Shown here in pieces: positions 16,934 to 25,921 of a stretch of 64,000 bases of DNA. The notes under the pieces are model-generated. The model was not told the origin of the DNA, did no database searches, and worked only from the letters and a program-made list of their open reading frames with translations. Source of the DNA: Prado023 sp963697345 (GTDB lineage: Bacteria; Actinomycetota; Actinomycetes; S36-B12; CAIYMF01); contig CAVONS010000016.1 in assembly GCA_963697345.1 (NCBI GenBank), positions 78,241 to 142,240 of the forward strand. Direction: 5' to 3'. Each line of letters opens with the position of its first letter. Positions within the stretch are counted from its first letter, which is position 1. Position numbers and translations under genes: made by a program.

Positions 16934-18150
16934 CCAGTCGGCTTCCGCAGGACAAATCGCCCGCCAGATGTGACAACCTGCGCCGGATTGGCCCTGTCGA
17001 GGTCGCTGGGGCGGCCGACCCTAGGGGCAACCGGATATCCAGTGCCTCCCTTGGAGCTGGCCAGCCCGGCGATGTCGACGGCGGCCGCCTCCCCGGCCAG
17101 GTCGTCGAAGCGGTGCAGGACCGTCAGCACTCGTGCCGTGGCGAAGGCCGATGGCCGAACCTTCTGCCCGAACGAGTAGTCGGTGAACCCACGGAAGATC
17201 GACTGCGGCACCACCTTGCCCTCGGCGGTCATCGAGTACTCCACGAGGCACGCGACGAGCTCGGCGAGTGCCAGCCGGTCCTTCTGATCGGCGTCCTTCC
17301 CCCGCCACAGAGCCGGGTATCTGCCGAGCGCATCGAGCACGGCCAACGCGCTGTACCAGGTGGGGGGCCACTTGCCGGTCTTGAACGCCCGGCCGTGGCC
17401 GAACATGTACGGCTTCTGCTCACCCCGCGCCCGCCACGCCGACAGCGCGACCCGGGCGACATCAAGCAACCCCTCGGGCCGGTCTGACTCCGGAACGAGA
17501 GCAAGGACCCGCAGAGCCTCGAGGGTTACCTGGGGGCAGAAGTCGCCCTTGCGCCCGGGGCCGCGGAAACCCGTGGCTGGGTCCTGGCGGCAGGGCCAGG
17601 CAACCCCCTGGGACGTGCCGGCCAGGTCAGCACCCATGCGGGCCAGGCCGGCGCGCACGCGGGGATCGTCCACGAAGCCGAACCGGACGAGCACCTCGAG
17701 AATCGCATGCGAGTCGCACAGCAGCGCCCCCCAGACCGGCTCGTCGCCACCCCGTACGGGGGCGAAGGACTGGAAGCGGCCCGCCTCGTCCTGGTGAGCG
17801 ATCATCAGTTCCAGCGTCGCGTCGACCCGCGAAGCATCCCCTTGCTGCAGGCCCATGTCCGCCAGCAGGTTGAGCAGGTTCGGCGCGAAGGCTGGACTGT
17901 TGTGCCCTGCGAAGGGCAACCCGCCCTCCCAGTCAGGCAACCTGCCCATGAGCGTCGACGTCGCGGGATCGTTCAGCACCTCACGGCGTGCGGCGAGGAC
18001 ACGCTCCTCGGAAGCGGGGAGGTCATACACGCCGGTCAGCAATGCCCACCGGGCCGACGGCTCACCCGAGTCGAGCACCCACGCACGCGAGTCACCGACG
18101 AGCCCGGACCACAGCCACCCGTCGGCCGCAGTGTCGGCGTTTGCCTGCAC
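16930..18150 (-). CDS. Alpha/alpha-toroid-like (prenyltransferase/squalene-cyclase-like fold) protein, unknown function
   Basis: 406 residues rich in helix pairs. Motifs such as WGALLCDSHAILEVLVRFGF, GDFCPQVTLEALRVLAL and PPTWYSALAVLDALGRYP recur at roughly 50-60-residue spacing, as in alpha/alpha barrel proteins of the prenyltransferase-like family. There is no signal peptide and no DxDD cyclase motif that I can find. The gene stops inside the iron box, 37 bp before fbpA, so it may be transcribed into the iron operon, but the box would then block rather than start transcription. The GTG start has only a weak AGGT ahead of it. Confidence 0.65.
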   Translation of the reverse strand: MQANADTAADGWLWSGLVGDSRAWVLDSGEPSARWALLTGVYDLPASEERVLAARREVLNDPATSTLMGRLPDWEGGLPFAGHNSPAFAPNLLNLLADMGLQQGDASRVDATLELMIAHQDEAGRFQSFAPVRGGDEPVWGALLCDSHAILEVLVRFGFVDDPRVRAGLARMGADLAGTSQGVAWPCRQDPATGFRGPGRKGDFCPQVTLEALRVLALVPESDRPEGLLDVARVALSAWRARGEQKPYMFGHGRAFKTGKWPPTWYSALAVLDALGRYPALWRGKDADQKDRLALAELVACLVEYSMTAEGKVVPQSIFRGFTDYSFGQKVRPSAFATARVLTVLHRFDDLAGEAAAVDIAGLASSKGGTGYPVAPRVGRPSDLDRANPAQVVTSGGRFVLRKPTG

Positions 18151-18317
18151 ACCTCGAGGCTAGCGCCACCGAACCGGGTCGGGGAGGGTCCCAAGTCCCC
18201 GCTGAGGCCCGAGCATCGCCTCGTCGACTGCGTCCTTCCAGTCGTCGGCACGACCGTCGTGGGTCCAGGTCATGCGCGTCCTTGGCGCATTCATGCCTGC
18301 GACAGGCATACTGGGGT

Positions 18318-18539
18318 GTGGCCACATCATCTGGAAGCCCGCGTCCCCGTCCCTCCAGCAGCCCGTTCCAGCCTCAGCCGGCATCGGTGATCGAGGCTTA
18401 TGTGATAGACGACAGGGTCTCGCACGACGCCTACGGCTTGGGTCGGATCGTGGGGCTGGACGCAGGTGGGGCGACGGTGGACTTCATGGGTAGGACTGTG
18501 TGGATCACGACGCCGTTCCGGAAGATGACCAAGCTCTAG
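18318..18539 (+). CDS. Small CarD/beta-barrel-like protein, unidentified
   Basis: 73 residues from the GTG at 18318 (a shorter 50-residue product from GTG 18387 is also possible). The conserved-looking part is YVIDDRVSHDAYGLGRIVGL followed by a short beta strand and TPFRKMTKL. This pattern occurs in small actinobacterial proteins where a bulky-turn Gly motif begins an SH3-like or CarD-like barrel. The Pro/Ser-rich N-terminus is likely disordered. No operon partner; the neighbour on the left is divergent. Confidence 0.55.
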   Translation: MATSSGSPRPRPSSSPFQPQPASVIEAYVIDDRVSHDAYGLGRIVGLDAGGATVDFMGRTVWITTPFRKMTKL

Positions 18540-18730
18540 GGCGGGTCGCCGGCGCACGCCATGCCTGTGGTCGCGTTGGCCGTTGACTGACCACCTCGAT
18601 AGTCCGTTTCGGCACGCCCGGACTGGGCGGGAATCGACGCTCGTGCAGCTACGGCCCCTCCCGTAGCGGTTCCCTGCCAACTCGGGGTAGGCCCGACTGG
18701 CGTTCCGCTTCAGGGTCCCGCGCGCGCACC

Positions 18731-18949
18731 GTGGTTGGCCATTGGCGCGCTGGGCGAGGCGATCGGATCTCGCGACGACTCGGGCAGCGTGACCGCCCTG
18801 TGGTTGTTGTCTCCCTCGAGGACTATGAGTCCCTCAAGGAGACGGCCTACCTGATGCGTTCGCCAGCCAATGCCCGCCGCCTACTCGATGCGATGGAGGG
18901 GCTGGAAGCCGGCCGGGGCGTGGCCCACGACCTGGCCGAGACCGACTGA
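18731..18949 (+). pseudogene. Remnant of YefM/Phd-type antitoxin
   Basis: From about residue 24 the product reads PVVVVSLEDYESLKETAYLM, then RSPANARRLLDAMEGLEAGR, the C-terminal two thirds of YefM antitoxins. The usual N-terminal DNA-binding part is replaced by GHWRAGRGDRISRRLGQ. A YefM-like ARRSDLATT stretch is visible in another frame (18758-18790), which points to frame breaks. It is followed 1 bp later by the damaged toxin gene, so the whole module is decayed. Confidence 0.65.
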
Positions 18950-18950
18950 C

Positions 18951-19085
18951 GTGCTGCTCGTCTGGGACGAGAACGCCTGGGAGGACTACCTGTGGTGGCA
19001 GGCCCAGGACCGCAGGGTCCTCAAACGCACCAACACCCTCTTGGCTGACATCCAGCGCCACGCATGCCGGTACCACTACGGATAG
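18951..19085 (+). pseudogene. YoeB-type RelE-family toxin with internal deletion
   Basis: 44 codons: 37 match the N-terminus of YoeB (LLVWDENAWEDYLWWQAQDR then VLKRTNTLLADIQR) and the last seven, ACRYHYG, match the extreme C-terminus. The roughly 40 residues between them, which in YoeB carry the catalytic Glu46 and Arg65, are missing in frame; the terminal His-Tyr pair is retained. The product cannot be an active ribosome-dependent mRNA interferase. It lies directly behind the damaged antitoxin gene. Confidence 0.7.
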
Positions 19086-19246
19086 CCCCGGGCAGTCGTC
19101 CGAGCAAGCGCCGCAACCGGCCAGACCCCTCCTGAGCACTGTGGGCGCCTCGGGCTGAGCGGGGCGAGCCTTGAAGGCACTGCTATCCGCTGCCGGGCGG
19201 GGGCTTGGCAGCGTTCAAGCAGCCGACAGCACAGAGTTCCCTGGGG

Positions 19247-19894
19247 CTAGATGCGGCCGGTCTCGTGGGCCCACATGGCGACCTCGACTCGGTTGCGGGC
19301 GCCCAGCTTCCTCATGAGGCTTGCGAGGTGGACTTTGACGGTGCTGGTGGTGATGTACAGCTCGCTGGCGATCTCGTTGTTGGTCCGGCCCAGAGCTACC
19401 GGCACGAGGACTTCCTCCTCGCGTGCGGTGAGCGGTTCGATCGGCTGCCGGGCAGTATCGGCTGCTGAGCGCGCGAATGCTGCGAGGAGTCGGACGGTCA
19501 CGCTGGGTGCGATCAGTGCGTCCCCGTCGGCTGCAGCGTGGATGGCCTGGGTCAGCAGCGCCGGCCCAGCGTCTTTGAGCAGGAATCCCCGGGCGCCGGC
19601 TTTGAGGGCGCCGTGGACGTACTCATCGAGGTCGAAGGTGGTGATGACCACGATCGGGAGTGGGTCAGTGACGTCGGGGCCGGCGAGTCGGCGGGTGGCT
19701 TCGATGCCGTCCATCAGTGGCATTCGGATGTCGAACAGGCCGACGTCGGGTCGCAGCTGGAGCGCCAGGCGTACTGCCTCGCGTCCGTCGGCAGCTGCGC
19801 CGATGACTTCGATGTCGGGTTGGGCGTCGAGCAGCATCGTCAGCCCGGTGCGCACGATGGCCTGGTCGTCGGCGATGAGGACCCTGATGCTCAT
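19247..19894 (-). CDS. LuxR/NarL-family response regulator (DesR-like)
   Basis: 215 residues. Receiver domain (1-125) with acidic pair D9-D10, phospho-acceptor Asp in LFDIRMPL (about D55), the TT switch residue in VITTFD and Lys in FLLKD. A C-terminal helix-turn-helix (about 150-210) contains LTAREEEVLVPVA and TTSTVKVHLASLMRKL. It should bind DNA as a phosphorylated dimer. Its ATG overlaps the stop of the kinase gene by 4 bp, so the two form one two-component system. Targets are unknown; the divergent DUF6326-like gene at 21201 is a candidate. Confidence 0.93.
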   Translation of the reverse strand: MSIRVLIADDQAIVRTGLTMLLDAQPDIEVIGAAADGREAVRLALQLRPDVGLFDIRMPLMDGIEATRRLAGPDVTDPLPIVVITTFDLDEYVHGALKAGARGFLLKDAGPALLTQAIHAAADGDALIAPSVTVRLLAAFARSAADTARQPIEPLTAREEEVLVPVALGRTNNEIASELYITTSTVKVHLASLMRKLGARNRVEVAMWAHETGRI

Positions 19895-21039
19895 CGTGGC
19901 GTCCCGGTTCGGGGCAGGTTCGCTTCGACCCGCCAGCCCCGGTCGGCGGTGGGGCCGGCGTGGAAGGTGCCGCCGAGTAGTGTGGCGCGCTCGCGCATGC
20001 CTATGAGTCCGTAGCCGGCCGGGGCGCGGCTGGCTGCCCCGGTCGAGCCGTCGTCGTCGACGATCAGGCGGACCTGGTCGTCATCGCCTGTGACCGCGAC
20101 CGCGACATGGGTGGCGTGGCGGGCGTGGCGTCGAGCGTTGGTGATGGACTCCTGGGCCAGGCGGTAGATCGCGGCCCCGACCGCGGGGCTGAGGTCGTCG
20201 AGCTCACCGGCGAGCGTCACCTCGATGACGGGATGCCCTTGACCGTCGGTGGCCAGCTGCTCGACGTCGGCCATGCCCGGCTGCGGCGCGAACTCGGTGT
20301 CCTGGGGCGCGCGCAGCACGCCGACGATGGCGCGCAGCTCGGTCAGGGTGCGGGTCGCCGCGTCCTCGATGGTGGCCAGGGCCTCGATGGCACGCTCGGG
20401 GTGGGAGGCCGCGACGGCACGGCCTGCTTGGGCCTGGATGGCGATGCCCGAGACGTGATGGGCGACGGTGTCGTGGAGCTCACGCGCGAGTTGTTCACGT
20501 TCGCGGGCCCTGGCTTCGTCAATGTCGCGGAGACGGACCCTCGCGCGATAGCGGACCGCGGCGCCGAGCGCTGCGGCGAACAGGAAGAACGCGTACGCCG
20601 CGACTGAATCGGCCAGGCCGGTCGAGTCGGCGACGTTGGTGACGACCAGCCAGGCCAGGATCACGCCCACGCCGCATGCGGCCTCCCGACCGGAGCCCCA
20701 GCGGAACAGGGCGTAGGTCAGGACCAGGGTTGCCGAGACACTCGAGGGCAGAGCGCCTTGCGCTCCGGTGAGGATCCTGACGATGTCGACGACCATCAAC
20801 AGGCCGAAAGCGATCGCAGCCGCGACGAGCGGGTGCACACGTCGCCACGGCAGGGGCGCGACGGCCGCGAGCGTGGCGATCGCCAGCAGCGCAGGCGGCG
20901 CCATGTCCTCGCGGAGCACCGCTTCGGCCACAGACCAGCAGGTGAAGGCCGCGACCAGGGCCCAGTCCCGAGGCGCCCTGCCCGGGGGGATCGTGGGTCG
21001 AGGTTCGACCCACAGCGAGCGCAGAACGTCGGTGGCCAC
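19891..21039 (-). CDS. Two-component sensor histidine kinase (HisKA_3, DesK-like)
   Basis: 382 residues. The N-terminal 165 residues hold about five membrane segments. The dimerisation/H-box is REQLARELHDTVAHHVSGIA, with the phospho-accepting His in ELHDTVAHH. The ATPase domain follows, with N-box QESITNARRHA and G-box PAGYGLIGMRERATLLGG. It phosphorylates the regulator encoded immediately downstream with a 4-bp overlap. There is no recognisable extracellular sensor domain, so a membrane or lipid-state signal is plausible but unproven. Confidence 0.92.
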   Translation of the reverse strand: MATDVLRSLWVEPRPTIPPGRAPRDWALVAAFTCWSVAEAVLREDMAPPALLAIATLAAVAPLPWRRVHPLVAAAIAFGLLMVVDIVRILTGAQGALPSSVSATLVLTYALFRWGSGREAACGVGVILAWLVVTNVADSTGLADSVAAYAFFLFAAALGAAVRYRARVRLRDIDEARAREREQLARELHDTVAHHVSGIAIQAQAGRAVAASHPERAIEALATIEDAATRTLTELRAIVGVLRAPQDTEFAPQPGMADVEQLATDGQGHPVIEVTLAGELDDLSPAVGAAIYRLAQESITNARRHARHATHVAVAVTGDDDQVRLIVDDDGSTGAASRAPAGYGLIGMRERATLLGGTFHAGPTADRGWRVEANLPRTGTPR

Positions 21040-21200
21040 CTGGTCAGCCTAGGCGGCCCGCGTCATCGGAGTATCAGCCGAAAGTACAGCAGGACGACTG
21101 GGCCAACGGCCAGGTCAGATCAGGCTCCGGGGCTGATGTGCCGGCTGACGGCAACCGCGAAGGTGAAGACACCTACCCGATCAAGCCAAGGAGCATTGTG

Positions 21201-21725
21201 ATGAGAACGCCTCAAGCCCCCACCGCGCTGGAGAATCCGCCGCCGCAGAGCCCGCTGGAGGATCTGCGCATGCCCGTGCAGGTCAGGCTCGCTGCAGCAT
21301 GGACCAGCTTCATGTTCCTCTACATCTACGTCGACTACCTCGCCCTGTACAAGCCCGGCTTCGTCGACGACATCCTGGCTGGCATCGTCCACGAGTTCGA
21401 CACCGGCCCAACCTTTGTCGCCATGGCGCTCACGCTCATCGCCATCCCGATCCTCATGATCCTGCTCTCCATAACACTGTCCGCCCGTGTCAACCGCACC
21501 ATCAACCTCGTCGTAGCAGCGCTCTACATCCCCGTCTCGATCTACAACGCGGCAGGGGAATCCTGGACCTACTCCTACTTCTACGGCCTCTCCATCGGAC
21601 TCGAGGTGCTGCTCCTGGCCTTCATCCTGCGCTCCGCCTGGACCTGGCCCCGCCGCACCGCATCACCGGCGACCCTGGCAGCCAGCCTCGACAGCGAGCC
21701 ACGCCGCGCGCCGCAGCAGGCGTGA
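21201..21725 (+). CDS. DUF6326-like four-span membrane protein
   Basis: 174 residues with four membrane segments (about 34-54, 75-97, 106-123, 133-152). LAAAWTSFMFLYIYVDYLAL followed by a charged loop, and the NAAGESWTYSYFYG stretch, resemble DUF6326 family proteins. The ATG at 21201 follows CCAAGGAGCATTGTG. It is divergent from the two-component system, separated by about 160 bp, and could be controlled by it. Biochemical role unknown. Confidence 0.7.
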   Translation: MRTPQAPTALENPPPQSPLEDLRMPVQVRLAAAWTSFMFLYIYVDYLALYKPGFVDDILAGIVHEFDTGPTFVAMALTLIAIPILMILLSITLSARVNRTINLVVAALYIPVSIYNAAGESWTYSYFYGLSIGLEVLLLAFILRSAWTWPRRTASPATLAASLDSEPRRAPQQA

Positions 21726-21865
21726 CTGCCCGCCCCGCGCTACTGCGACCGCCGGCCACTGCGAGGTGAGTTGGACCAAGGCGCTTCCTGCTGGGCGCTG
21801 TGATGTCTGCCACCGGGTGCGCGATAGGCGGCTACCAGAATCGGGACTCTGGCGCATGCCGTTGT

Positions 21866-22909
21866 TCAGCTGTAGTCGGCCGAGAGCTGGTGACTGGCTC
21901 CGTCCACTGTCATGCGCCCGCCGTAGGGGACTATCCACTGCGGCCGGGTATGGCCGAACGGTGGACCGACCACGATGACCGCGTTGGGGTTGTAGGCGTG
22001 CACCGTGTCGATGACCGTGTCACGTTGCGCGTCGCGGTTCGCGCGCCTCTCGGCCGCGGAGGGTCGGATCGCGAAGTCCGACGTCGGCGGTCGCGCGACG
22101 ACCACGGCATCGACAGCCCCGAGGATGCCTCGCTCACCCAGCGACCTGACGATCCAGCCGAACTCACGGGCCGGGATGAGCTCCTCAGAGGACTCCAGCA
22201 GCAGCACCCCGCCGTCGAGCACCGCGGGGTCGGCCGGGAAGCGCCCGGCGGTCAGGATCCACTGGACGACTTCGATGCAGCCACCCCACGTCCGACCCGT
22301 GACGGATCGCGCGGGTCCCGCCCAAGTCCACGGCTCGGTCGCTTCGCGGTCGCCGAACTCGCGGAGGGCTCGTGGGTCGTTCCAGTCGCGCCCGATGTCC
22401 TCGGACTCCCCGGGATCGGTGAGGTCGAGGCGTTCGCCGCTGAGCAGGGCTGCCCGCAGGGACAGGGCATGGATCGGGTCGACATGCGGACCAGGTCCGA
22501 GGTGGACCTGAGTGGATCCCCCGTAGAAGCCGGCGACGCCATGGGTCCACAGCCAGTTGAGCAGGTTGGTGTTGTCGCTGTAGCCCAGGAAGGGCTTCGG
22601 ATCCGCCACGACGAGGCCGGCATCCAGGTGTGGGATGACCGTGATCTGGTCCTCCCCGCCGATGGTGGCCAGTACCGCGCGGATCTCCGGATCGGCGAAC
22701 GCCGCGTTCAGGTCCGCGGCCCGCTGCCGAGGTGAGGCACCGAGAAGGCGCGTGGTCGGGAACTCCACTGGCACCAGCCCGGTCAGTTCCCTGAGCCGCG
22801 CCAGGGCCTGCTCATGGACCGCAGGAGCGACCCCGGGTGCGGCGAACGAGGGTGACAGCACCGCGACCTTGTCGCCCGCCCGGGCCTTCCTCGGGGACGT
22901 CAACTCCAT
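21866..22909 (-). CDS. LD-carboxypeptidase / microcin-C7 immunity-like peptidase (S66 family)
   Basis: 347 residues. The nucleophile Ser111 lies in FLGYSDNTNLL, the glutamate in LLLESSEELIP (about 240) and the histidine in PPFGHTRPQW (about 320), giving the Ser-Glu-His triad of S66 serine peptidases. These cleave the L,D bond in tetrapeptide stems of recycled murein or hydrolyse peptide-nucleotide antibiotics (MccF type). No signal peptide, so cytosolic. It reads in the same direction as the hydrolase upstream (gap 43 bp on the right), possibly co-transcribed. Confidence 0.9.
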   Translation of the reverse strand: MELTSPRKARAGDKVAVLSPSFAAPGVAPAVHEQALARLRELTGLVPVEFPTTRLLGASPRQRAADLNAAFADPEIRAVLATIGGEDQITVIPHLDAGLVVADPKPFLGYSDNTNLLNWLWTHGVAGFYGGSTQVHLGPGPHVDPIHALSLRAALLSGERLDLTDPGESEDIGRDWNDPRALREFGDREATEPWTWAGPARSVTGRTWGGCIEVVQWILTAGRFPADPAVLDGGVLLLESSEELIPAREFGWIVRSLGERGILGAVDAVVVARPPTSDFAIRPSAAERRANRDAQRDTVIDTVHAYNPNAVIVVGPPFGHTRPQWIVPYGGRMTVDGASHQLSADYS

Positions 22910-22952
22910 GCCGGGAACCTACGCCAAGCACCCCCACGCGGGAGCGCGGCAT

Positions 22953-24104
22953 TCACCCGAGGTTTCGCTCGAGGAAGGCGACGCTGCGCTCCATCGATCG
23001 GGTGAAGGCAGCCTCGAAGGTGTGGCCCTCCCCCTCGTACCACCGCAGCGTGACGTCCACCCCGGCTCGGCGCATCTCCCGTGCAGTGTGGCGTGCCCAC
23101 CGCGGCGGGCAGGTCGTGTCGTCGGTCCCGTGGTGCATCAGCACCGGCTCGGCGATCCGGTCGAAGTGCTGGTCGGCCGAGATCCCCGACCAGAAGTCCG
23201 GGTTGCTGCCCCAGCGCCGTTCGATGTAGTCCCAGTACGGGGAGGGGCCGGAGAACTGCTCATAGTTGTCGGCCTCGTCCGAGGACACCGAGGCGAACAC
23301 GACGGCCGCGTCCACCAGGCCGGGGGCCATCTCCAGCGCCCGCATCACGACTCCGCCGCCCATCGAGCGGCCCATCAGGGCGATCCGGTCGTCGTCGACG
23401 GGGAGCTCGTCGGTGGCACGCAGCGCGTTCACGGCGTTCAGGACGTCGACGGAGTAGCCGAGCCGGGCCGTGCGCTGAAGGGCCGGGTCGTCATCGGACG
23501 CGGCATGGTTGCGGTAGTCGACGTGCATGGAGATGTAGCCGGCCGCAGCGAGGTAGCGCCGCTCGCGTGGCATCCCCTGGCCACGGACGTAGATGGCGGG
23601 GTCGATGTAGCCGTGGGCCAGCACGACCGCGGGGAAGGGCCCCCGGCCGATGGGCACGTCGATGACTCCCGAGATTCGCAGGTCCTCGCTGCGGTACGAG
23701 ACGTTGTACGAGCGGTAGCTGCTCGTCTGCTCGCGCAGCGCCCCGAGCCTGAGGCGGCCCCCAGACAGGTCGCGGTCGAACCATCGATCAAGCCGCACAG
23801 GCCCCCGCGTCGGGGGTGGGTCGGCCGGGACTGCGCTCGGCGAGGGCTGGGATGAGGCGCCGCTCGGGGTGGACGTCGGCGCGGGGGGCGCGGTGGTCGT
23901 CGCTGCGCTCGGAGCCGCGGATACCGAGGCCGAGCCCTTGGCCGACGGCGCTGCAGCCTGCTGGCCCGGCGTCCCGCCCGCCGTGCAGCCCGTGAGCAGC
24001 AGGGCTCCGCTGGCTGCCAGGGCAGCCAGTCTGCGACCGTGCAGCCGCTGGGCCAACAACGTCATCCCCTGTGTGTACCGCATCCGGCCAGCGAGCGCTC
24101 GCAT
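22953..24104 (-). CDS. Secreted alpha/beta hydrolase lipoprotein (prolyl oligopeptidase-like, S9 type)
   Basis: About 383 residues from ATG 24104; ATG 24065 is an alternative start closer to the signal peptide. The lipobox is LLTGC, followed by a Ser/Thr/Pro/Ala-rich linker of some 60 residues and then the hydrolase: PAVVLAHGYID, nucleophile in LMGRSMGGGVV, Asp in HHGTDDTTCPP and His in YEGEGHTFEAAF. The family removes peptides or esters from the N- or C-terminus; substrate not predictable. It is exposed on the outer face of the membrane. The right flank carries a tRNA remnant. Confidence 0.85.
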   Translation of the reverse strand: MRALAGRMRYTQGMTLLAQRLHGRRLAALAASGALLLTGCTAGGTPGQQAAAPSAKGSASVSAAPSAATTTAPPAPTSTPSGASSQPSPSAVPADPPPTRGPVRLDRWFDRDLSGGRLRLGALREQTSSYRSYNVSYRSEDLRISGVIDVPIGRGPFPAVVLAHGYIDPAIYVRGQGMPRERRYLAAAGYISMHVDYRNHAASDDDPALQRTARLGYSVDVLNAVNALRATDELPVDDDRIALMGRSMGGGVVMRALEMAPGLVDAAVVFASVSSDEADNYEQFSGPSPYWDYIERRWGSNPDFWSGISADQHFDRIAEPVLMHHGTDDTTCPPRWARHTAREMRRAGVDVTLRWYEGEGHTFEAAFTRSMERSVAFLERNLG

Positions 24105-24146
24105 CCCCGCCAAGCCTGTCCCCTCTCACAAGGCCCTTCGCCACCG

Positions 24147-24189
24147 TCGAGCTGGCGGGTTTGAGCCCACGACCCCGTGACCCCGAGTC
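24147..24189 (-). repeat. Degenerate copy of the 3' half of tRNA-Pro (possible ancient att site)
   Basis: The strand GAGCTGGCGGGTTTGAGCC and the following CACGACCCCGTGACCCCGAG match the 3' half of the intact tRNA-Pro at 33263-33336 with a handful of substitutions and one missing base in the T-loop region. Orientation is the same. The 5' half is not recognisable, so it cannot be a working tRNA. It sits where the distal attachment site of an element inserted into the tRNA-Pro 3' end would be. Confidence 0.55.
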
Positions 24190-24354
24190 GGACACACGCT
24201 CCCGGTCTCGTCCGCTCTCTCTCGCATGTCTCAGGCGTCCGGGCGCGAGTCCTTCGCGGCGCAGTGACGCGGCTTCTCGACGGCAGAAGAGCGCGCATCC
24301 TGCCCTCATGGGGTGAGAACCAATGCAATGGGGGCGCCATGAGCGTCATCGGGA

Positions 24355-24406
24355 GGCCCAAGGGCCCTGTTGCTGCCGCGCCCGATGGGTGTAGACGGGA
24401 GATGTG
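24355..24406 (+). promoter_or_regulatory. Leader shared with the first lipoprotein operon
   Basis: Matches 1861-1912 without gaps up to the GTG start. The right end, TAGACGGGAGATGTG, includes a usable ribosome binding site (GGGAG) 3 bases before the start codon region. The conserved blocks CCCTGT and TAGAC are 22 bases apart in both copies. Confidence 0.5.
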
Positions 24407-25909
24407 AGGACGGGGGCGTGGTTGCGCTGGTCCTTGGCGGTGGGACTGCTCGGGACCGGCTTGATGGTGGGTTGTTCACCGCCGGAGGAGCCCTGGGCGG
24501 CGTCTGCGGAGCAGTTCTTCGCTGCGTTCCATGAGGCGCAGGCGATCGGCGTGACGAACGCGGCCCTGTTCTACGCCGACGATGTGGATGTCGATATGCG
24601 TTCCGAGTCGGGCTGGTACACCGGGCGGCCCGCAAGGGTCCAGGCCATGCGCGACTCGTGGATGACCAGTACCGACCCGGACTCACTGGAGGTGACCGCC
24701 GAGGAGCCGATCTACCTGTCCCTGGACGGCGCAGTCGATCCCGCGAGGCTGGACATACCCGAGTATCCGGTGCATTTCTCGACCGCGTACGTGTACACGG
24801 TCTCCGACGAGGGGATCACCTCGCAGACGTTCGCCACTTCAAACCTGGTGGGTGAGTACTTCGGCCTGCTGGATCCCAACCAGCGTGTGCGTTGGTGGGA
24901 TGAGTACCTCGGCGCATGGACGTCGGGCGATCCGTCGGCCGTCCAGGCGTTCTACGCAGACGGGGCGGTCGTGCGGGACTCGATGGCCGGATGGCGCCTC
25001 GAGGGCACACCGGCGATCGGAGCTGCTGCTGCCGGCCCGGTTTCGGGTGGGGCGCTGACCGGTGCCGTGCGGCACACGATCGTCGACGAGGGGGGACCGG
25101 CGGTGTACGGCAACGGGGACAAGGACCGCGAGGTCCAGCTCCTCACCGTCGATGACGGTTCTGGGTGCCCCGGGGAGATGGCGGTGGCCCTCTGGCGTGA
25201 CGGCGAGGAAGGCCTGATCGTCCGGGAGGAGCGGTACCACCGGGTGGATGCGCTGCGGCGCTGCACCGACCCCGCCGACCTGCCGACCGGGTGGTGGGAT
25301 GCGGTCACGGTTCCCGATCCCACCGGGATCACACGGACGGGCATGCTGGACGTCCGGGGCGAGCAGGTCACCGTCTGGAACGGGACGCCCGAGCTCGAGC
25401 AGCTGCTGTCCTGGGGTCTGGGGCGCTTCGCCGACGCTGTCCAACCTGCGCCGATCCCGGCCTCGGTGACCTTCCTCGCTCCGGATGGGGATCAGGAGGC
25501 CCGGTACGGGTTCGTGCACGGCGGGGACGCCACGGACATCGCCGTGCTCGTCACCACCGACCAGGCGTGCCCCGACGGGGAATGCCAGCCATGGCCAACA
25601 CCGGTCAAGGCGGCCGTGCTGCACCAGTTGGCGCGCGTGTGGCTGACCGAGAACCTCCGGGAGTGGGACGAGGAGAGCTTCGCGCAGGAGCGGGGCATGG
25701 TCTGGTCGGACCCGACCCTGCCGCCGGCCGAGCAGGCCGCGTGGCTGGCTGCCGAGACCGTGGCTTGGGGATTGATGGACGAGCCCTACCTCATCGATGC
25801 GCAGCTAGGTGCACCCTCCTGCCAGGCGTTGGCAACGGACTTCCAAGAACTGACCGGCGCATTCCCCGACCCGAGGTCCTGCGCCGACTCGACCGACGTC
25901 CAGCCGTGA
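24404..25909 (+). CDS. Lipoprotein with two NTF2-like regions and degenerate metallopeptidase domain (pair 2, member A)
   Basis: 501 residues. Signal peptide with lipobox LMVGC (Cys24). It is the counterpart of 1910-3457: both share VTAEEPxYLSLDGAVDP at about residues 97-113. The second NTF2-like part has GCPGEMAVAL and EERYHRVD. In the peptidase-like domain the zinc motif reads H407-Q-L-A-R411, so the catalytic Glu and second His are lost, and the third-ligand Glu is W447, although the following AAETVAWGLMDEP is kept. It is therefore predicted to be catalytically dead but still folded. The GTG start follows ACGGGAGAT. The intact paralogue begins 12 bp downstream. Confidence 0.8.
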   Translation: MRTGAWLRWSLAVGLLGTGLMVGCSPPEEPWAASAEQFFAAFHEAQAIGVTNAALFYADDVDVDMRSESGWYTGRPARVQAMRDSWMTSTDPDSLEVTAEEPIYLSLDGAVDPARLDIPEYPVHFSTAYVYTVSDEGITSQTFATSNLVGEYFGLLDPNQRVRWWDEYLGAWTSGDPSAVQAFYADGAVVRDSMAGWRLEGTPAIGAAAAGPVSGGALTGAVRHTIVDEGGPAVYGNGDKDREVQLLTVDDGSGCPGEMAVALWRDGEEGLIVREERYHRVDALRRCTDPADLPTGWWDAVTVPDPTGITRTGMLDVRGEQVTVWNGTPELEQLLSWGLGRFADAVQPAPIPASVTFLAPDGDQEARYGFVHGGDATDIAVLVTTDQACPDGECQPWPTPVKAAVLHQLARVWLTENLREWDEESFAQERGMVWSDPTLPPAEQAAWLAAETVAWGLMDEPYLIDAQLGAPSCQALATDFQELTGAFPDPRSCADSTDVQP

Positions 25910-25921
25910 GGGAGGCCAGCG

